This document shows positions 28,904-38,160 of a DNA stretch of 64,000 nucleotides, one piece after another (within the stretch, counting starts at the first letter, position 1; every line of letters starts with the position of its first letter). The notes under the pieces were generated by a model. The model did not search any database. It had not been told where the DNA came from and saw only the letters and a list, made by a program, of their open reading frames with translations. Source of the DNA: Paulinella micropora (Eukaryota; Cercozoa; Imbricatea; Euglyphida; Paulinellidae); the NCBI GenBank assembly GCA_019918135.1, contig WBZZ01006367.1, forward strand, positions 1 to 64,000, written 5' to 3'. Both the position numbers and the translations under genes were made by a program.

Positions 28904-29442
28904 AAGATTGGCAGAAAAACGCGAGTGCGGGAATGGCGAAGTAAGAGGGATAAGGAAATGGCGAAGGGTGGGGAGGGGGTGTGGTTTCCTCACCCGCCTT
29001 CGCCATTCCCATCCTTCCTTCTACAAATTGTTCACTATTAAAACACTTGTAAAAGTTATGCGAGAACTTGGCTGGTACATAAATTAGACCTGGTAGACCG
29101 GATTTTTTGGTGGTGGAGTGCTGGCTGTTGTCGCGGTGGCTGAAATCAGTCTTTTTTGTGTGGTCGGCGGTGGCCCGTAGGCCAGGCCGGCGCGGCCAAG
29201 TGCGACATTTCCCTGACCCTCCCTGTCCTTTCAGGGGATGCGCGTGAAGAAAATGAGGCGGGTGGTGCCGGGGAAAGGTACTGCCCCCCCCGGCCCCCCC
29301 CCCCCCCCGGCCCCAATTCTTTAGTCGCGTGTGGCCTGCCACGCCCTTCCCCTCCCATCTCTTTTTTCTTTCTCTCTCCTCCCAGCCGAAACAAAGATTC
29401 CTCCGTTTGATATTTAAAAACAAAAGGAGAGCGAGCGCAGAG
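28904..29442. other. Intergenic with hairpin; left arm begins at 29374
   Basis: About 540 bp with no gene. A 13-bp perfect inverted repeat (28929-28941 and 28998-29010), C-runs near 29285-29309, and a TATTTAAAAA word (29411-29420) that may be the TATA box of the gene at 29443. Confidence 0.5.
28929..29010. repeat. Inverted repeat (hairpin)
   Basis: gggaatggcgaag at 28929-28941 pairs exactly with 28998-29010; the 56-base loop contains a further copy of ggcgaag. It lies just after the 3' end of the F-box/LRR gene. Confidence 0.7.
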
Positions 29443-29715
29443 ATGGACGAAACACCCAACCCGGATGCAGTGGCGGAAGTGGCGACCAGCATCGTTTATG
29501 CATACCTGCACGACCAAGAACTCTTCGACGAACAGCCCTCGGACCCGGGCCTAATTAGGGCAGCGTTCCGGCTGCACACTACAGAAACCCAGCGCATACA
29601 AACCCAAGAGCGCCGGGCTAACCAGTTGGAAGTGGCTTGGCAGAACTGTGTCCAAAGCCTGGAACCTAGCCGCCTGATCGACTTTCTGGACATTGTCGCC
29701 AAAACACAGGACTAG
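29443..29715 (+). CDS. Small acidic helical protein (left arm)
   Basis: 90 residues (MDETPNPDAVAEVATSIVYA), largely helical and acidic, with no signal peptide and no recognised domain. A TATTTAAAAA word about 25 bp upstream supports the start. The adjacent larger ORF follows closely on the same strand. An apparently identical copy lies at 55467-55739. It may be an adaptor or the front part of the neighbouring locus. Confidence 0.5.
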   Translation: MDETPNPDAVAEVATSIVYAYLHDQELFDEQPSDPGLIRAAFRLHTTETQRIQTQERRANQLEVAWQNCVQSLEPSRLIDFLDIVAKTQD

Positions 29716-29835
29716 GCACTGCCTACTAAGCTTGACCTCAGGGTCGGCGCCGACAATTGGGCCAGGATTAACAACTGGCTGGGGCTTTGGCGGGAAAACA
29801 AAGGCGAGGCCAGACACCAAACGGCCAGGACGCGG

Positions 29836-31767
29836 TTGCTGAGACATTTCCAAGAAATCACGGTGGCCGGGCTGACACGCAACGAGGAGGGGCCAAACGG
29901 CGAGGGGCCCGTCGAGCTGAAGGAGCAGCTAGTCGAGCTGCCCGTCAGCTTCCTTAAGCACCAGCACAGCGCCTGGAGCCTCGTCCTGCAGAATGTGCGG
30001 CTCGTGCGCGACTGCGCCGGAGCGGTGTCGTTGTACGCGCCCTACTGCTTACGGATCTGCTGGCAGAACGTGCGGTTTGAAAATGACGGCGATAACGCGA
30101 TCCTGAACCTCGGCGCACCCGACAGCCGGCTCCGGCACTCTGTCGAGCTTGAAGATGTGCGAGTTAACAACATTTACCTCGGCCACGACGCCGCTGAGAC
30201 CAAGGCTGTCTTCACTCGCGTACAAGCAGCCGGGCTTGACGCTGTTCAACTCCATGTACTGGTAGCCAAGGACAGTGACTTCCACGATGTCAGCCTGGTA
30301 CTCCGGCACACTAGAGAATACAGCCAGAAGAGGGTGTCTATCAACAACTGCCGGGTTACCGAATGTCGCCTGGACGCTCTGGACAGGACGGGCACGATAG
30401 ATATCAAAGGTGGCCGAATCCCAACAATCACGCTCGCCACGGTTCTCGGCAGGACCTACATCAGCGACTGCCCAGGATTGACTGCGCTCCATTTGGAGCC
30501 AGCGAGGAGGAACTATCTGCTGGCACAGAGGGTCGAGCTGTCCATTGTGGGCTGCACAGCGCTGCGAAGCCTCTGGGTGCCGGAATTCCGCGGACATCTG
30601 TACCTCAAGGGCTGTGAGGGTCTGCGGGCCCTCAGGACGGGCCGCGAAATCGACCCCCCGCCGGCGCGCCGGGGTTTACCCGGGGACGACGCCGACCTCG
30701 ACAGGCGGCCGACGACGGTGTGGCACGTGACCGACTCGGCGGGTAGTTTGGCTACGATAGACGGGCCTTACCGCGGGGGGCACTCGCCCGTGTTGCTAGA
30801 GATCGGCGCGGACCGTCACGTCGACATTCCGCTCCAACGCTGCGTCCTGGATATAAGCGGCTTTCTGTGGGTGTCGATTGGCCCCTACACGTCAAGAATC
30901 ATTCGGTGGCAACCGCGGCCGCTCCGGCTGGAGACGTACGCGCTCAACAACGACGCGCAACGCCCGACCCTGGCGTTGCCTGACGTCGTGCACGCAGTGC
31001 CGAGCGAGGATTCCAGGCAAGAGTGGCCGATCGCGGGCGGCCACGCCCTAGAAGAGTGGTGGTCTAATAGCGCGCGGCTAAACGACGACAAACATGTCTT
31101 AAAGAAATTCGAGGTTGCGGCGTTTTGTCTGGAACGCTTGGTAGACAATCTACCATCATCCGAAGCCAACGTTGCCAAGTATCTCCGCGCGCAGGCTGTC
31201 GTTGACCGGCTTCGGCCCCGTGCCAAGCCTGACGTGTCACCTAACCCAGAACTAGTGGAAGCCTACGCGCAGAGGCTTTGGCAAACGCTGCAAGAGCTGC
31301 GCGGAATGCCCGGGCAGGTGGCCGCCTACGCAGTCAGCGTGCTGGACCGTGGGTTCCTGCCCTCAGAAGAGAAAAAAGAAGCCCGGGACGCGAGTTTTGC
31401 CCAGGAGAAGCTGGTACGTTACCTGTTGCAGCACGTGCTGTTTCAGGTACGGAAGACAGAGGCCGCCCGGGCCGCGGCGGTCTGGCTCAACGGCTGCAAG
31501 CCACCTAATGTAGCCTGGCCGCATATAGACAGCGACAGCCCCGTCGCCGCGGTGGTGCTGTTCCTGTCTGCTTGCCAAAGAGAAGAGGTGCGCCGGGCTG
31601 CTCGCACGCCCGCGTTAGCGCCCACGTTTGCGCCCACGTTTGCGCCCGCACCCGCGGTAGCGCCCACGTTTGCGCCCGCCGATGATTTCGAGTCGCCGCC
31701 ACGCCCCCCAGCGCCGCAGCATGGACCCCCCAGACCAACCAAAGCGTCACGACGCCTAAAGTACTGA
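29836..31767 (+). CDS. LRR/beta-helix-like protein with APTF repeats (left arm)
   Basis: 643 residues in this copy; the right-arm copy is longer (779). The first half is a run of ~22-25-residue strand-turn repeats with cysteine and leucine at fixed spacing (for example LTALHLEPARR, VELSIVGCTALRSLWVP, LYLKGCEGLRALRTG), like an irregular leucine-rich or beta-helix solenoid. The second half is helical. The C-terminus has tandem APTFAP units before a basic end. No F-box is seen. Likely a ligand- or partner-binding solenoid. It is convergent with the PKD/BspA gene. Confidence 0.6.
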   Translation: MLRHFQEITVAGLTRNEEGPNGEGPVELKEQLVELPVSFLKHQHSAWSLVLQNVRLVRDCAGAVSLYAPYCLRICWQNVRFENDGDNAILNLGAPDSRLRHSVELEDVRVNNIYLGHDAAETKAVFTRVQAAGLDAVQLHVLVAKDSDFHDVSLVLRHTREYSQKRVSINNCRVTECRLDALDRTGTIDIKGGRIPTITLATVLGRTYISDCPGLTALHLEPARRNYLLAQRVELSIVGCTALRSLWVPEFRGHLYLKGCEGLRALRTGREIDPPPARRGLPGDDADLDRRPTTVWHVTDSAGSLATIDGPYRGGHSPVLLEIGADRHVDIPLQRCVLDISGFLWVSIGPYTSRIIRWQPRPLRLETYALNNDAQRPTLALPDVVHAVPSEDSRQEWPIAGGHALEEWWSNSARLNDDKHVLKKFEVAAFCLERLVDNLPSSEANVAKYLRAQAVVDRLRPRAKPDVSPNPELVEAYAQRLWQTLQELRGMPGQVAAYAVSVLDRGFLPSEEKKEARDASFAQEKLVRYLLQHVLFQVRKTEAARAAAVWLNGCKPPNVAWPHIDSDSPVAAVVLFLSACQREEVRRAARTPALAPTFAPTFAPAPAVAPTFAPADDFESPPRPPAPQHGPPRPTKASRRLKY

Positions 31768-31898
31768 AGAAAGAAAACGTGCCATGAAAGAAGTTTTCTC
31801 TTCCCCCCTCCCCACCCCTTTCTCTTCTCCCCCCCCCCCCGTTCACTATACCGTTTCTCCTTGTTGTTTTTTCGCTGCCCTTTTAAAAAAAACGAAAT
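31768..31898. other. Convergent 3' ends with C-run
   Basis: About 130 bp with a C-run (31830-31839) and T/A-runs; shared transcript-end region. Confidence 0.4.
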
Positions 31899-33128
31899 TT
31901 AATTTTGTGTGTTAGTATACGTAAAGCTGCAACCGGCCATCAGCGGGTTCCAATTGTTCGGCAACCTGACGTTGCTGCCCGCAAAGCCGACACAGCCGTC
32001 GCCGGCCCTGAGCCCCGCTAAGTCCCATTTGTTGATGTCGATAGACGCGCCCGGGTTTAGGCCGAGGAAGGCGTAGGAGGCCAAGAGAACCGAGGACGTG
32101 TTCCAGCCCGCCAGCGAGCCGTTGTAGCCGCTGCCCTCGAACAGGTACGAAATGTTCAGCAGCGGGGGGCCCCCGCCCGCCGGTACCGAGAGGTTCCTCA
32201 GGTTTTGAGTACCTCTGAGCTGTGCCCCGCGCCCCGGTTCCAGGGCGAAGCCGCCGCCGAAAGAAACTGACTGCAGGGCCGCCGACGTTTTGAGTGGCAG
32301 GCCGGCGGTCGAGACTGCGGCCAGGACGCAGACAGGGCCGAGCTTAGAGACACTGACGTTGTAAGCGCCGCCGCGCTGGTAGGTGTGCACGCACGGTGGC
32401 CCGCGCGGGGAACAGCGCGAGCCGCGGGTGTCGTCGCCCCAGTCCACCAGCAGCACAGACAGGTTGCCGCAGGCGTCGGCGCTTCTAGCCATTGGCAAGT
32501 AGAAATCGTCGGGGCCCGCGAGAAAGATTCGCAGGCGCAGGGGCTCCCCGTGGTCCGGGCGCGGCCGAGTGATGTCGCAGGCCGGGGACAGCCGCGGCAT
32601 CACACGACCCTGCAGACCGCGGCAGCCGTTGATCTCGGCCACGCACGTCAGGTCCCAGGAGCTAATGTCAGGGCCCTCTGAGGGCGTGAGGCCATCGAAC
32701 ATGTCGCTCGCCCACCGCACCGACGACGTGTTCCAGAGCTCAAGCCCGGCCACCCTCTGGCGCACGCGGGTGAACATGCCGGTGGCGTTGACGAGCTGCC
32801 CCGTGCGGGGCGGGCACACCTGCAGCAAATTCTCTGCGTTGGCAAACTGCAGGCCGTTCAGCGGTTCGGGGGCGATGTGCTGGCCAAAGCAGGCCCGCAG
32901 CAGCCCCCGCGCGGCTTCCGGGGGGTAGTTCCGCAACGTAAAGGCAGGGGGCGACCCGCAAGAACCCTGCCACGTGACCCCGACGTCAAAGACGCCGCCC
33001 TGTGCGTACCGGTGCGTGCACATCGATGCGTGCAGCTCACATATATCTGTCTGGCCGTCCCCCCAGCTGACCCGTACCACGCTTTCGTTGTGCGGCGTGC
33101 AGTTCCCGAGTAACCTCCTCCGCGGCAA
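31899..33128 (-). CDS. Two-module PKD + BspA-like surface protein (left arm)
   Basis: 409 residues, built as an internal duplication. Each module starts with a PKD-like domain: V-SWGDG at 20-25 with H39-x-Y41-AQGGVFDV, and VDWGDD at 228-233 with H248-x-Y250-QRGGAYNV. Each module then has a BspA/DUF285-like stretch: LWNTSSVRWASDMFDG with SSWDL, and GWNTSSVLLASYAFLG with NKWDL. Even cysteine pairs and several N-x-S/T sites suggest an extracellular, glycosylated protein. PKD and BspA repeats are adhesion modules in bacteria and protists. It lacks its own signal peptide; the mucin-like gene just upstream has one. Confidence 0.75.
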   Translation of the reverse strand: MPRRRLLGNCTPHNESVVRVSWGDGQTDICELHASMCTHRYAQGGVFDVGVTWQGSCGSPPAFTLRNYPPEAARGLLRACFGQHIAPEPLNGLQFANAENLLQVCPPRTGQLVNATGMFTRVRQRVAGLELWNTSSVRWASDMFDGLTPSEGPDISSWDLTCVAEINGCRGLQGRVMPRLSPACDITRPRPDHGEPLRLRIFLAGPDDFYLPMARSADACGNLSVLLVDWGDDTRGSRCSPRGPPCVHTYQRGGAYNVSVSKLGPVCVLAAVSTAGLPLKTSAALQSVSFGGGFALEPGRGAQLRGTQNLRNLSVPAGGGPPLLNISYLFEGSGYNGSLAGWNTSSVLLASYAFLGLNPGASIDINKWDLAGLRAGDGCVGFAGSNVRLPNNWNPLMAGCSFTYTNTQN

Positions 33129-33168
33129 CGGTCCGACGGGCTCTAGCGGCAGAGAGAGCGATGCGTTG

Positions 33169-33585
33169 TCACAATTGCAAGTTTAGGTCCGGCACAGGCG
33201 GTGTTGTCGTGACGGCCGGTGGTGTCGTGACAGACGGCGCCGTTGTCGTGGCGGCCGGCGCCGTTGTCGTGGCGGCTGGCGGTGTCGTGACAGACGGCGC
33301 CGTTGTCGTGGCGGCCGGCGGTGTTGTCGTGGCGGCCGGCGGGGTCGTGACAGCCTGCGGTGTTGTCGTGGCGGCCGGCGGGGTCGTGACAGACGGCGGG
33401 GTCGTGGCGGCCGGTGGTGTTGTCGTGGCGGCCGGCGGGGCCAAGAACAAACGCCTAGGTGTGCACAGCCGTTGGCTACGGAGCCGCGCGCGCAGACCGC
33501 ACAAGGAGGCCGAAGTCGAGGGCAACAGGAGGAGAGCATACACCAACAGAGCGGTGGCAGCTAGTCTGCCGACCCTCATTTTCAA
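33169..33585 (-). CDS. Secreted mucin-like stalk protein (left arm)
   Basis: 138 residues. The signal peptide (MRVGRLAATALLVYALLLLP) is followed by a short Cys-containing region and then ~85 residues of TTPPAAT/TTTAPSVT repeats. These are ideal for dense O-glycosylation and an extended stalk. The DNA is a 15/18-bp GC-rich minisatellite. The PKD/BspA gene starts only 40 bp further on the same strand, so the two may form one functional secreted adhesin (stalk plus head). Confidence 0.75.
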   Translation of the reverse strand: MKMRVGRLAATALLVYALLLLPSTSASLCGLRARLRSQRLCTPRRLFLAPPAATTTPPAATTPPSVTTPPAATTTPQAVTTPPAATTTPPAATTTAPSVTTPPAATTTAPAATTTAPSVTTPPAVTTTPPVPDLNLQL

Positions 33586-34013
33586 AACAAAAAGTCTGTA
33601 CAGTCTCCCCCGCTCCCTTTTTTTAATTCTCTTTCTTTTTAAAACCTTAACATTGGCAACAACAAAAAACTAACCAAACTTCTGGAGCAACGCCCAAGTG
33701 TCATCAAAGAAAAAGCCCCGCCCCACCCCTCTCTCTCTCTCCCTCCCCCCCCACGGACCACCACAGCGCAAAGGAGAAAAAGTCTTTCCCCGGGGGGGGG
33801 GCGCGAGAGAATCTCCTTCTTTTTTGGCAGGTGTGGGTGGGGGGGGGGGGGGGGTTCTACAAAGCCCGGCCCATCATCGCCCCTCCCCACCCCGTTCCAA
33901 ACCTGTCGTTTCCCGGCGCCTCACCCCCCTGTCTCCAAATTCCTGCTAGCCCCGCGACCGTCCCCGAACGGGGCAACACACCCCCCGACACTTGGCTAGG
34001 GCCGCGGCCCACC
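33586..34013. other. Intergenic, homopolymer-rich
   Basis: About 430 bp with T-, C- and G-runs (33748-33753, 33791-33799, 33839-33854). A reading at 33946-34251 (minus) contains a strong hydrophobic, membrane-anchor-like segment (ATFLVLFLLVWAAAGWAVAV) and overlaps the end of the next locus. Confidence 0.5.
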
Positions 34014-35594
34014 CTACCGCCACGGCCCAGCCCGCCGCTGCCCACACAAGCAAAAACAAGACCAGAAAGGTGGCAAAAAACCCGCTGCCAAGGCGCGGTT
34101 GTGGCCCCGGCGCAGGGGCGGCGCGTGCTTTAGGACGCCCTTGTCGCCGCTCAGGTACCTGCTGTGCCAGACCTCGAAGTTGCTGCTCAGGTTCGCTAGC
34201 TGGCCGGGGCTCACGGCATGAGCCCCGACGCCCATCGCGTCCAGCAAGCACTTGGTGTCATTCGCTCGGTTGCCGAGCGAACCCAGAAAGCTCCACACCT
34301 CGTCGTCGGTCCCGTTGCTGTTGCGGAAGGCTGTTTCAAACACTGTCCAGTTGCGCTTGAGCTCTGTGAATTTCGCTTGCAGATCCGACACTTGGGCGTC
34401 GAGCCGCAAACGCTGCCGAGCCAGCTCTTCGACCGTCTGGCCCTGGCCGGCGGACCAGTCGCTCAGCGAATTCAGCGCGGCCGCGGCCGCCTCCGCGCCG
34501 ACATTCGCGACGGTGGGCGCGAACGGGTCCGCCGACCCCGATGAGGAGGCCAGGGCGCGGCGGCCGGCCGTCGCGTTGCCGGCCGTCGCGTTGCCTGCGG
34601 TACCGTTGTCCGCCACCCACACCCCGACGGCCGAGCGCGTATTAAGCCAGCCCCGGCCGTAGTCTAGGATGCTCTGTGTGACGAGCCGCTGCCAGTCGGC
34701 CTGCGCCTGCAACGACGCTACGCTCAGGTTCGCGATCTGGCCCAACAGCACCGCTTGTTCGTTCGTGTAGGAGCTACGCAGCAGCTCCTGCTCGGCCGCG
34801 GGCGGGATAGCGGCGGCCGCCCGCCACACAAAGCACAACGCGCCGCCCACGAGCAGCCGTACCTCGGCGGGGGTGGTACAATTCGTCGCGAGCGGCCACA
34901 CCAGGCGCAGCGCGGGCGGCAACGTCGAGTTGCACCAACCGCGGGCTCCGCGGACTAGAATTTGTGCCGCCGAGACAATTTGTGTCGACGAGAACTCCAG
35001 CGCCATGTCGGCCGTGCCCGGCAGCGCCACGCTGACCTGCCGCGGGCACGCTGATGCCGATGGAGGCGGTCCACCGCCGTTGGCGGCCGCCTTCATGTTC
35101 GAGGGCACGTGCAGCTGCGCCGTGATCCGGCCGCGGCCCGACGCGGCACGCCACACCAGGCGCCCACCGACCTTCGCCTGTAGTTCGAAGTCCTGCAGCA
35201 CGGCGCACGTGCGCCGCACGGGCGTTCCGGGCGCCCGCGCGCAGAACAAGCGGTTCTCTACCTTGACCACCGGGCGAGCCAGCACGACGGGCGCCAGCAG
35301 GGCCAGGCGCGGGTCGAAGTCGTCGGCCGCGGGCTGCGCGTGCGCCAGCGAGCCGTGCTCGTGGCGGTAGAAGTCCTCGAAGCTGAACATGTCCCACGTG
35401 CCGTCGCCGCGATCCGCCTGCCTCCGCCCAGCCGCCACGGGCAGGCGCACTGTATTTAAGCACACGCCGCCCGCCCGCGCGACGCGCGCATGTGCGCGCT
35501 GCCGCCCTGACAAACATCGTCCTGGTCCACGTCCACGACGTAGCGCCCCCCGACTGAGGTTGTCGGCGCCGTACAATTGCCGGCCAGCGCGCAC
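34014..35594 (-). CDS. Large surface glycoprotein locus, piece 1 (left arm)
   Basis: 526-residue reading. The coding-like part (from about residue 65) is alanine-rich with many N-glycosylation sites (NGTAGNATAGNATAG and others), scattered cysteines and a coiled-coil-like helix (LDAQVSDLQAKFTELKRNW). A duplicate is at 49233-50813. Together with the three overlapping minus-strand readings to 40,012 it appears to belong to one very large surface-protein locus of the virus fossil, broken about three times. No family recognised; structural or attachment role inferred from composition. Confidence 0.55.
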   Translation of the reverse strand: MRAGRQLYGADNLSRGALRRGRGPGRCLSGRQRAHARVARAGGVCLNTVRLPVAAGRRQADRGDGTWDMFSFEDFYRHEHGSLAHAQPAADDFDPRLALLAPVVLARPVVKVENRLFCARAPGTPVRRTCAVLQDFELQAKVGGRLVWRAASGRGRITAQLHVPSNMKAAANGGGPPPSASACPRQVSVALPGTADMALEFSSTQIVSAAQILVRGARGWCNSTLPPALRLVWPLATNCTTPAEVRLLVGGALCFVWRAAAAIPPAAEQELLRSSYTNEQAVLLGQIANLSVASLQAQADWQRLVTQSILDYGRGWLNTRSAVGVWVADNGTAGNATAGNATAGRRALASSSGSADPFAPTVANVGAEAAAAALNSLSDWSAGQGQTVEELARQRLRLDAQVSDLQAKFTELKRNWTVFETAFRNSNGTDDEVWSFLGSLGNRANDTKCLLDAMGVGAHAVSPGQLANLSSNFEVWHSRYLSGDKGVLKHAPPLRRGHNRALAAGFLPPFWSCFCLCGQRRAGPWR

Positions 35595-37093
35595 TCGGTT
35601 TCGCCCGCGTAGTACCAGTCCTGGGCCAACAGCTCCACGCCGCCGATGTCGCGATCTACTAGCTCCCAGCGCAGCTCGGACAACCGCGCTGCCAGCTGCT
35701 GAATTGTTCGGGCGTCGAGCCCGGCCAGCTCGGAGCCGTTGCGGTCCAGCTCGACCGACAGCTCGACCCTCGGCGAATTGCTGGCGCCGATGCGCTGCAG
35801 CCGCACCGCGCGGCCGCCGTGCGTGAGCCAGCGGCTGCGGTAGCAGTTGATGAGGTCGGTCGGCACGTCGTTCTGGCGCAGCAGCTGCAGCTCCTGCTCC
35901 TTCAGCGCGGCCGGCCGGGACGCACCTGCCGCATTGAGCTCGTCGACCAGGGCCTGCACCTCGGCCAAGCCGTTCGCGAACGTAATGTCCCGGGGGGTCG
36001 GCACTGACGACGTAGCGTTGGCGGTGCCATTAGCCTCGCTTCCGTTGATAGGTGCCGCCGGCAGCTGGAAATTCGACCACAGCGAGGGCCGGCCCGACAC
36101 GAACGCCGCGACCGCGTCGGGCGGCGGCGGCGCGCGCTGGCTGAACTCGGTGCGCAGGCCCAGCGGCGGCAGCAAGCCCTCGTCCGCGTACCGGAACTCG
36201 ATCGACAGCGGGCTGTTGGCCAGGCGCCGCACCGCGCCCGCCCACTGCGACAGCACGATCAGTGCCAGCGGGTACGGCGTCAGCAGCCACGCGCGGTCCG
36301 TCCCGTTGACGGCCGGGACCGCGGGGCCCATGTACAGACCGGGCGTCGTCAAGTATTGCGCTGGGCCCGCCTGGATCTGCGCGTGCAGCGTCGCCAGCGC
36401 GCGCGACGTGCGCACGCTGCTGTCGCACACCAGCAGCTCGCGCAGCCGCTGCACCGACTCCAGCTCCGGCAGCAACTGCTGCGCCGACGCCCTCGTGCCC
36501 GCCAGGTTCCAGTAGTTGTACACCGCGCTCTGCTCCGCGTGCGGGCCGAACGACGCCGCTAGCAGTGGCCGGCCGCTCCAGTTGCCGCCGACGCCCAGCA
36601 ACTCGAGAGGGCCCTGGCACAGCGCGGTCAGCAGCCCGCGGATCTCCACCGGCGACGCCAGGTCCAGCCCAATCGCATTCGTGTCCAGGTCCTCGGCCGT
36701 CTCGTGCTCGGGGCCAACCGCAGCCCCGGGCGGCCGCGTCTGCTGCCCCCACGAGTTGCTCGTGACCGACGCCACCGGCGGCAGCGCAACTGCTGCCGCC
36801 CACGCGCTCGACTTGACGCCCGAGCGTGGTACTACGTTAAACGCCAGCGGCCGCCGCGCCAGGTCGAGGCGCAGCCACGTCCTGTTGTGGAACCACCGCG
36901 CCGACGCGGCGTCCGGCGTCGCAACTGTCGTTGGACAGCGCTGCGCCGTCACGCGCAGCCGGCAGCCCAGGCACCGCAGCTGGTCCGACAGGCTGCCGAG
37001 CCAGCACTTGGCGGGCCCGAACGCGTCCAGCGCCTGCTGCAGGTCCAGCCCGCCGCCTGCCTGGTACAGCCCGTCCGCACCTGCACCACCCAC
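35456..37093 (-). CDS. Large surface glycoprotein locus, piece 2
   Basis: 545-residue reading with the same style: NxS/T sites (NGTD, NGSEANGTAN, NATSS), paired cysteines, mixed beta/alpha character (VELSVELDRNGSELAGLD, LSELRWELVDRDIGGVELLA). The left arm ends at 36309, so only part of this reading is duplicated at 48518-49371. No domain recognised. Confidence 0.55.
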   Translation of the reverse strand: MGGAGADGLYQAGGGLDLQQALDAFGPAKCWLGSLSDQLRCLGCRLRVTAQRCPTTVATPDAASARWFHNRTWLRLDLARRPLAFNVVPRSGVKSSAWAAAVALPPVASVTSNSWGQQTRPPGAAVGPEHETAEDLDTNAIGLDLASPVEIRGLLTALCQGPLELLGVGGNWSGRPLLAASFGPHAEQSAVYNYWNLAGTRASAQQLLPELESVQRLRELLVCDSSVRTSRALATLHAQIQAGPAQYLTTPGLYMGPAVPAVNGTDRAWLLTPYPLALIVLSQWAGAVRRLANSPLSIEFRYADEGLLPPLGLRTEFSQRAPPPPDAVAAFVSGRPSLWSNFQLPAAPINGSEANGTANATSSVPTPRDITFANGLAEVQALVDELNAAGASRPAALKEQELQLLRQNDVPTDLINCYRSRWLTHGGRAVRLQRIGASNSPRVELSVELDRNGSELAGLDARTIQQLAARLSELRWELVDRDIGGVELLAQDWYYAGETECALAGNCTAPTTSVGGRYVVDVDQDDVCQGGSAHMRASRGRAACA

Positions 37094-38160
37094 ACGATGT
37101 TGTTCTCAACCGTTGCCTGCCACAGCCTCGTCTCGTGCGCCGGCGCCGTGGCGGCGGCACCCGCCAGCCTGCGCGGCGCCACGCCGTACTCCGTGCCGTT
37201 GTCGTACGGCGTCGTCGGCAGGAACGGCACCTCACCGACATCTGTCAGCGCCAGCTCCTCCTGCACGTCGCGCACGTGCGCCACGTAGCGCTGGCGCCCG
37301 TACAGCAGGCGCCGGGCCAGCGCCGCCACCTCGGCGCTGTTGGCCGCGGACTTGCCCATCACGACCGCGAAGTCCTGCATCAGCCGCGCCGTCACGTTCA
37401 GCGCCTCGTCCACCGCGTCCGCCAGCTGCCGCAGCTCGGCCACCGCCCGGCCGCTGCCCTCGTCCAGCCGCGCGATCTGCGCGCGCACCTTGGTCAGCTG
37501 CGACGACAGCTCGGCGAAGTGGCCCTCGATCTTGGCCGACTGCGTGTCGAAGCGGGCCGTGTACTCCGCCACGCCGAACGACAGGTTTTTCAGCCTGTCC
37601 TGCAGGTTCGCCAGCGACGCCTGCTGCACGCTGTCGAGCCAGTCGTTAATGTCGGCCGACAAGTTCAGCGCCTTGACCTGCGCCTCCATGGCGTCGACCT
37701 GTGATTGTGCGATGGCCGTCAGGCTGTTGTTGCCGGCCTTCCGGCCCGTCGGCTCCGCCACGAAGTTTTCTAGCGCCGCCGCGTTCGCGGCCACGTCGAG
37801 CGCCGCCTTCGCGACCGTCAGGCGCAGCGTCTGCGACGTCTGCGACGTGACAAAGCTCGGCTTGCATTTCGGCTCGAACCTGTACCCGCTCTTGCTCTTG
37901 CAGGGAATGGGCTTGCAGTCGTCTGCCAGCACCGTGCCGCCCGTGCGGAAGTCGTACGTCTCCTTCGTCAGCAGCAGGCGGTTGAACGACGGCAGCCGGC
38001 TCCGCGCGCCGTTCAGCGTGCACGTCGCTTCGGGGACGGCCCTGACTTCGGCTGCGGTCGACGCCTCTGCGTCAGCGGTGGTGGCGCTCGCGGTCGTCGC
38101 TTCGCCGAAGCATTGGGTAAACCAGGGCCCTGAGCAGCTGGTACTGGGCGTTGTCGACAC
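36949..38160 (-). CDS. Large surface glycoprotein locus, piece 3
   Basis: 403-residue reading dominated by helical, heptad-like sequence (QLTKVRAQIARLDEGSGRAV, AELRQLADAVDEALNVTARL), suggesting a long coiled-coil stalk. Flanked by Cys-containing segments. Not duplicated in the right arm. No family recognised. Confidence 0.55.
   Translation of the reverse strand: MSTTPSTSCSGPWFTQCFGEATTASATTADAEASTAAEVRAVPEATCTLNGARSRLPSFNRLLLTKETYDFRTGGTVLADDCKPIPCKSKSGYRFEPKCKPSFVTSQTSQTLRLTVAKAALDVAANAAALENFVAEPTGRKAGNNSLTAIAQSQVDAMEAQVKALNLSADINDWLDSVQQASLANLQDRLKNLSFGVAEYTARFDTQSAKIEGHFAELSSQLTKVRAQIARLDEGSGRAVAELRQLADAVDEALNVTARLMQDFAVVMGKSAANSAEVAALARRLLYGRQRYVAHVRDVQEELALTDVGEVPFLPTTPYDNGTEYGVAPRRLAGAAATAPAHETRLWQATVENNIVWVVQVRTGCTRQAAGWTCSRRWTRSGPPSAGSAACRTSCGAWAAGCA

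Larger units (their letters stand above)
29374..36309 (+). repeat. Left arm of a ~7-kb inverted duplication
   Basis: Matches 48518-55808 in reverse complement almost base for base. The ends were placed by direct comparison: 29374-29391 pairs with 55791-55808, and 36301-36309 pairs with 48518-48526. Beyond these points the two flanks differ completely. The left arm lies inside the virus block and is 6.94 kb; the right is 7.29 kb. Confidence 0.95.

Noticed and set aside
33161-33673. Gly/Val/Ala-rich protein on the strand opposite the mucin-like gene
   Set aside because: It is the antisense of a GC-rich minisatellite; the other strand has a good signal peptide and O-glycosylation-type repeats.
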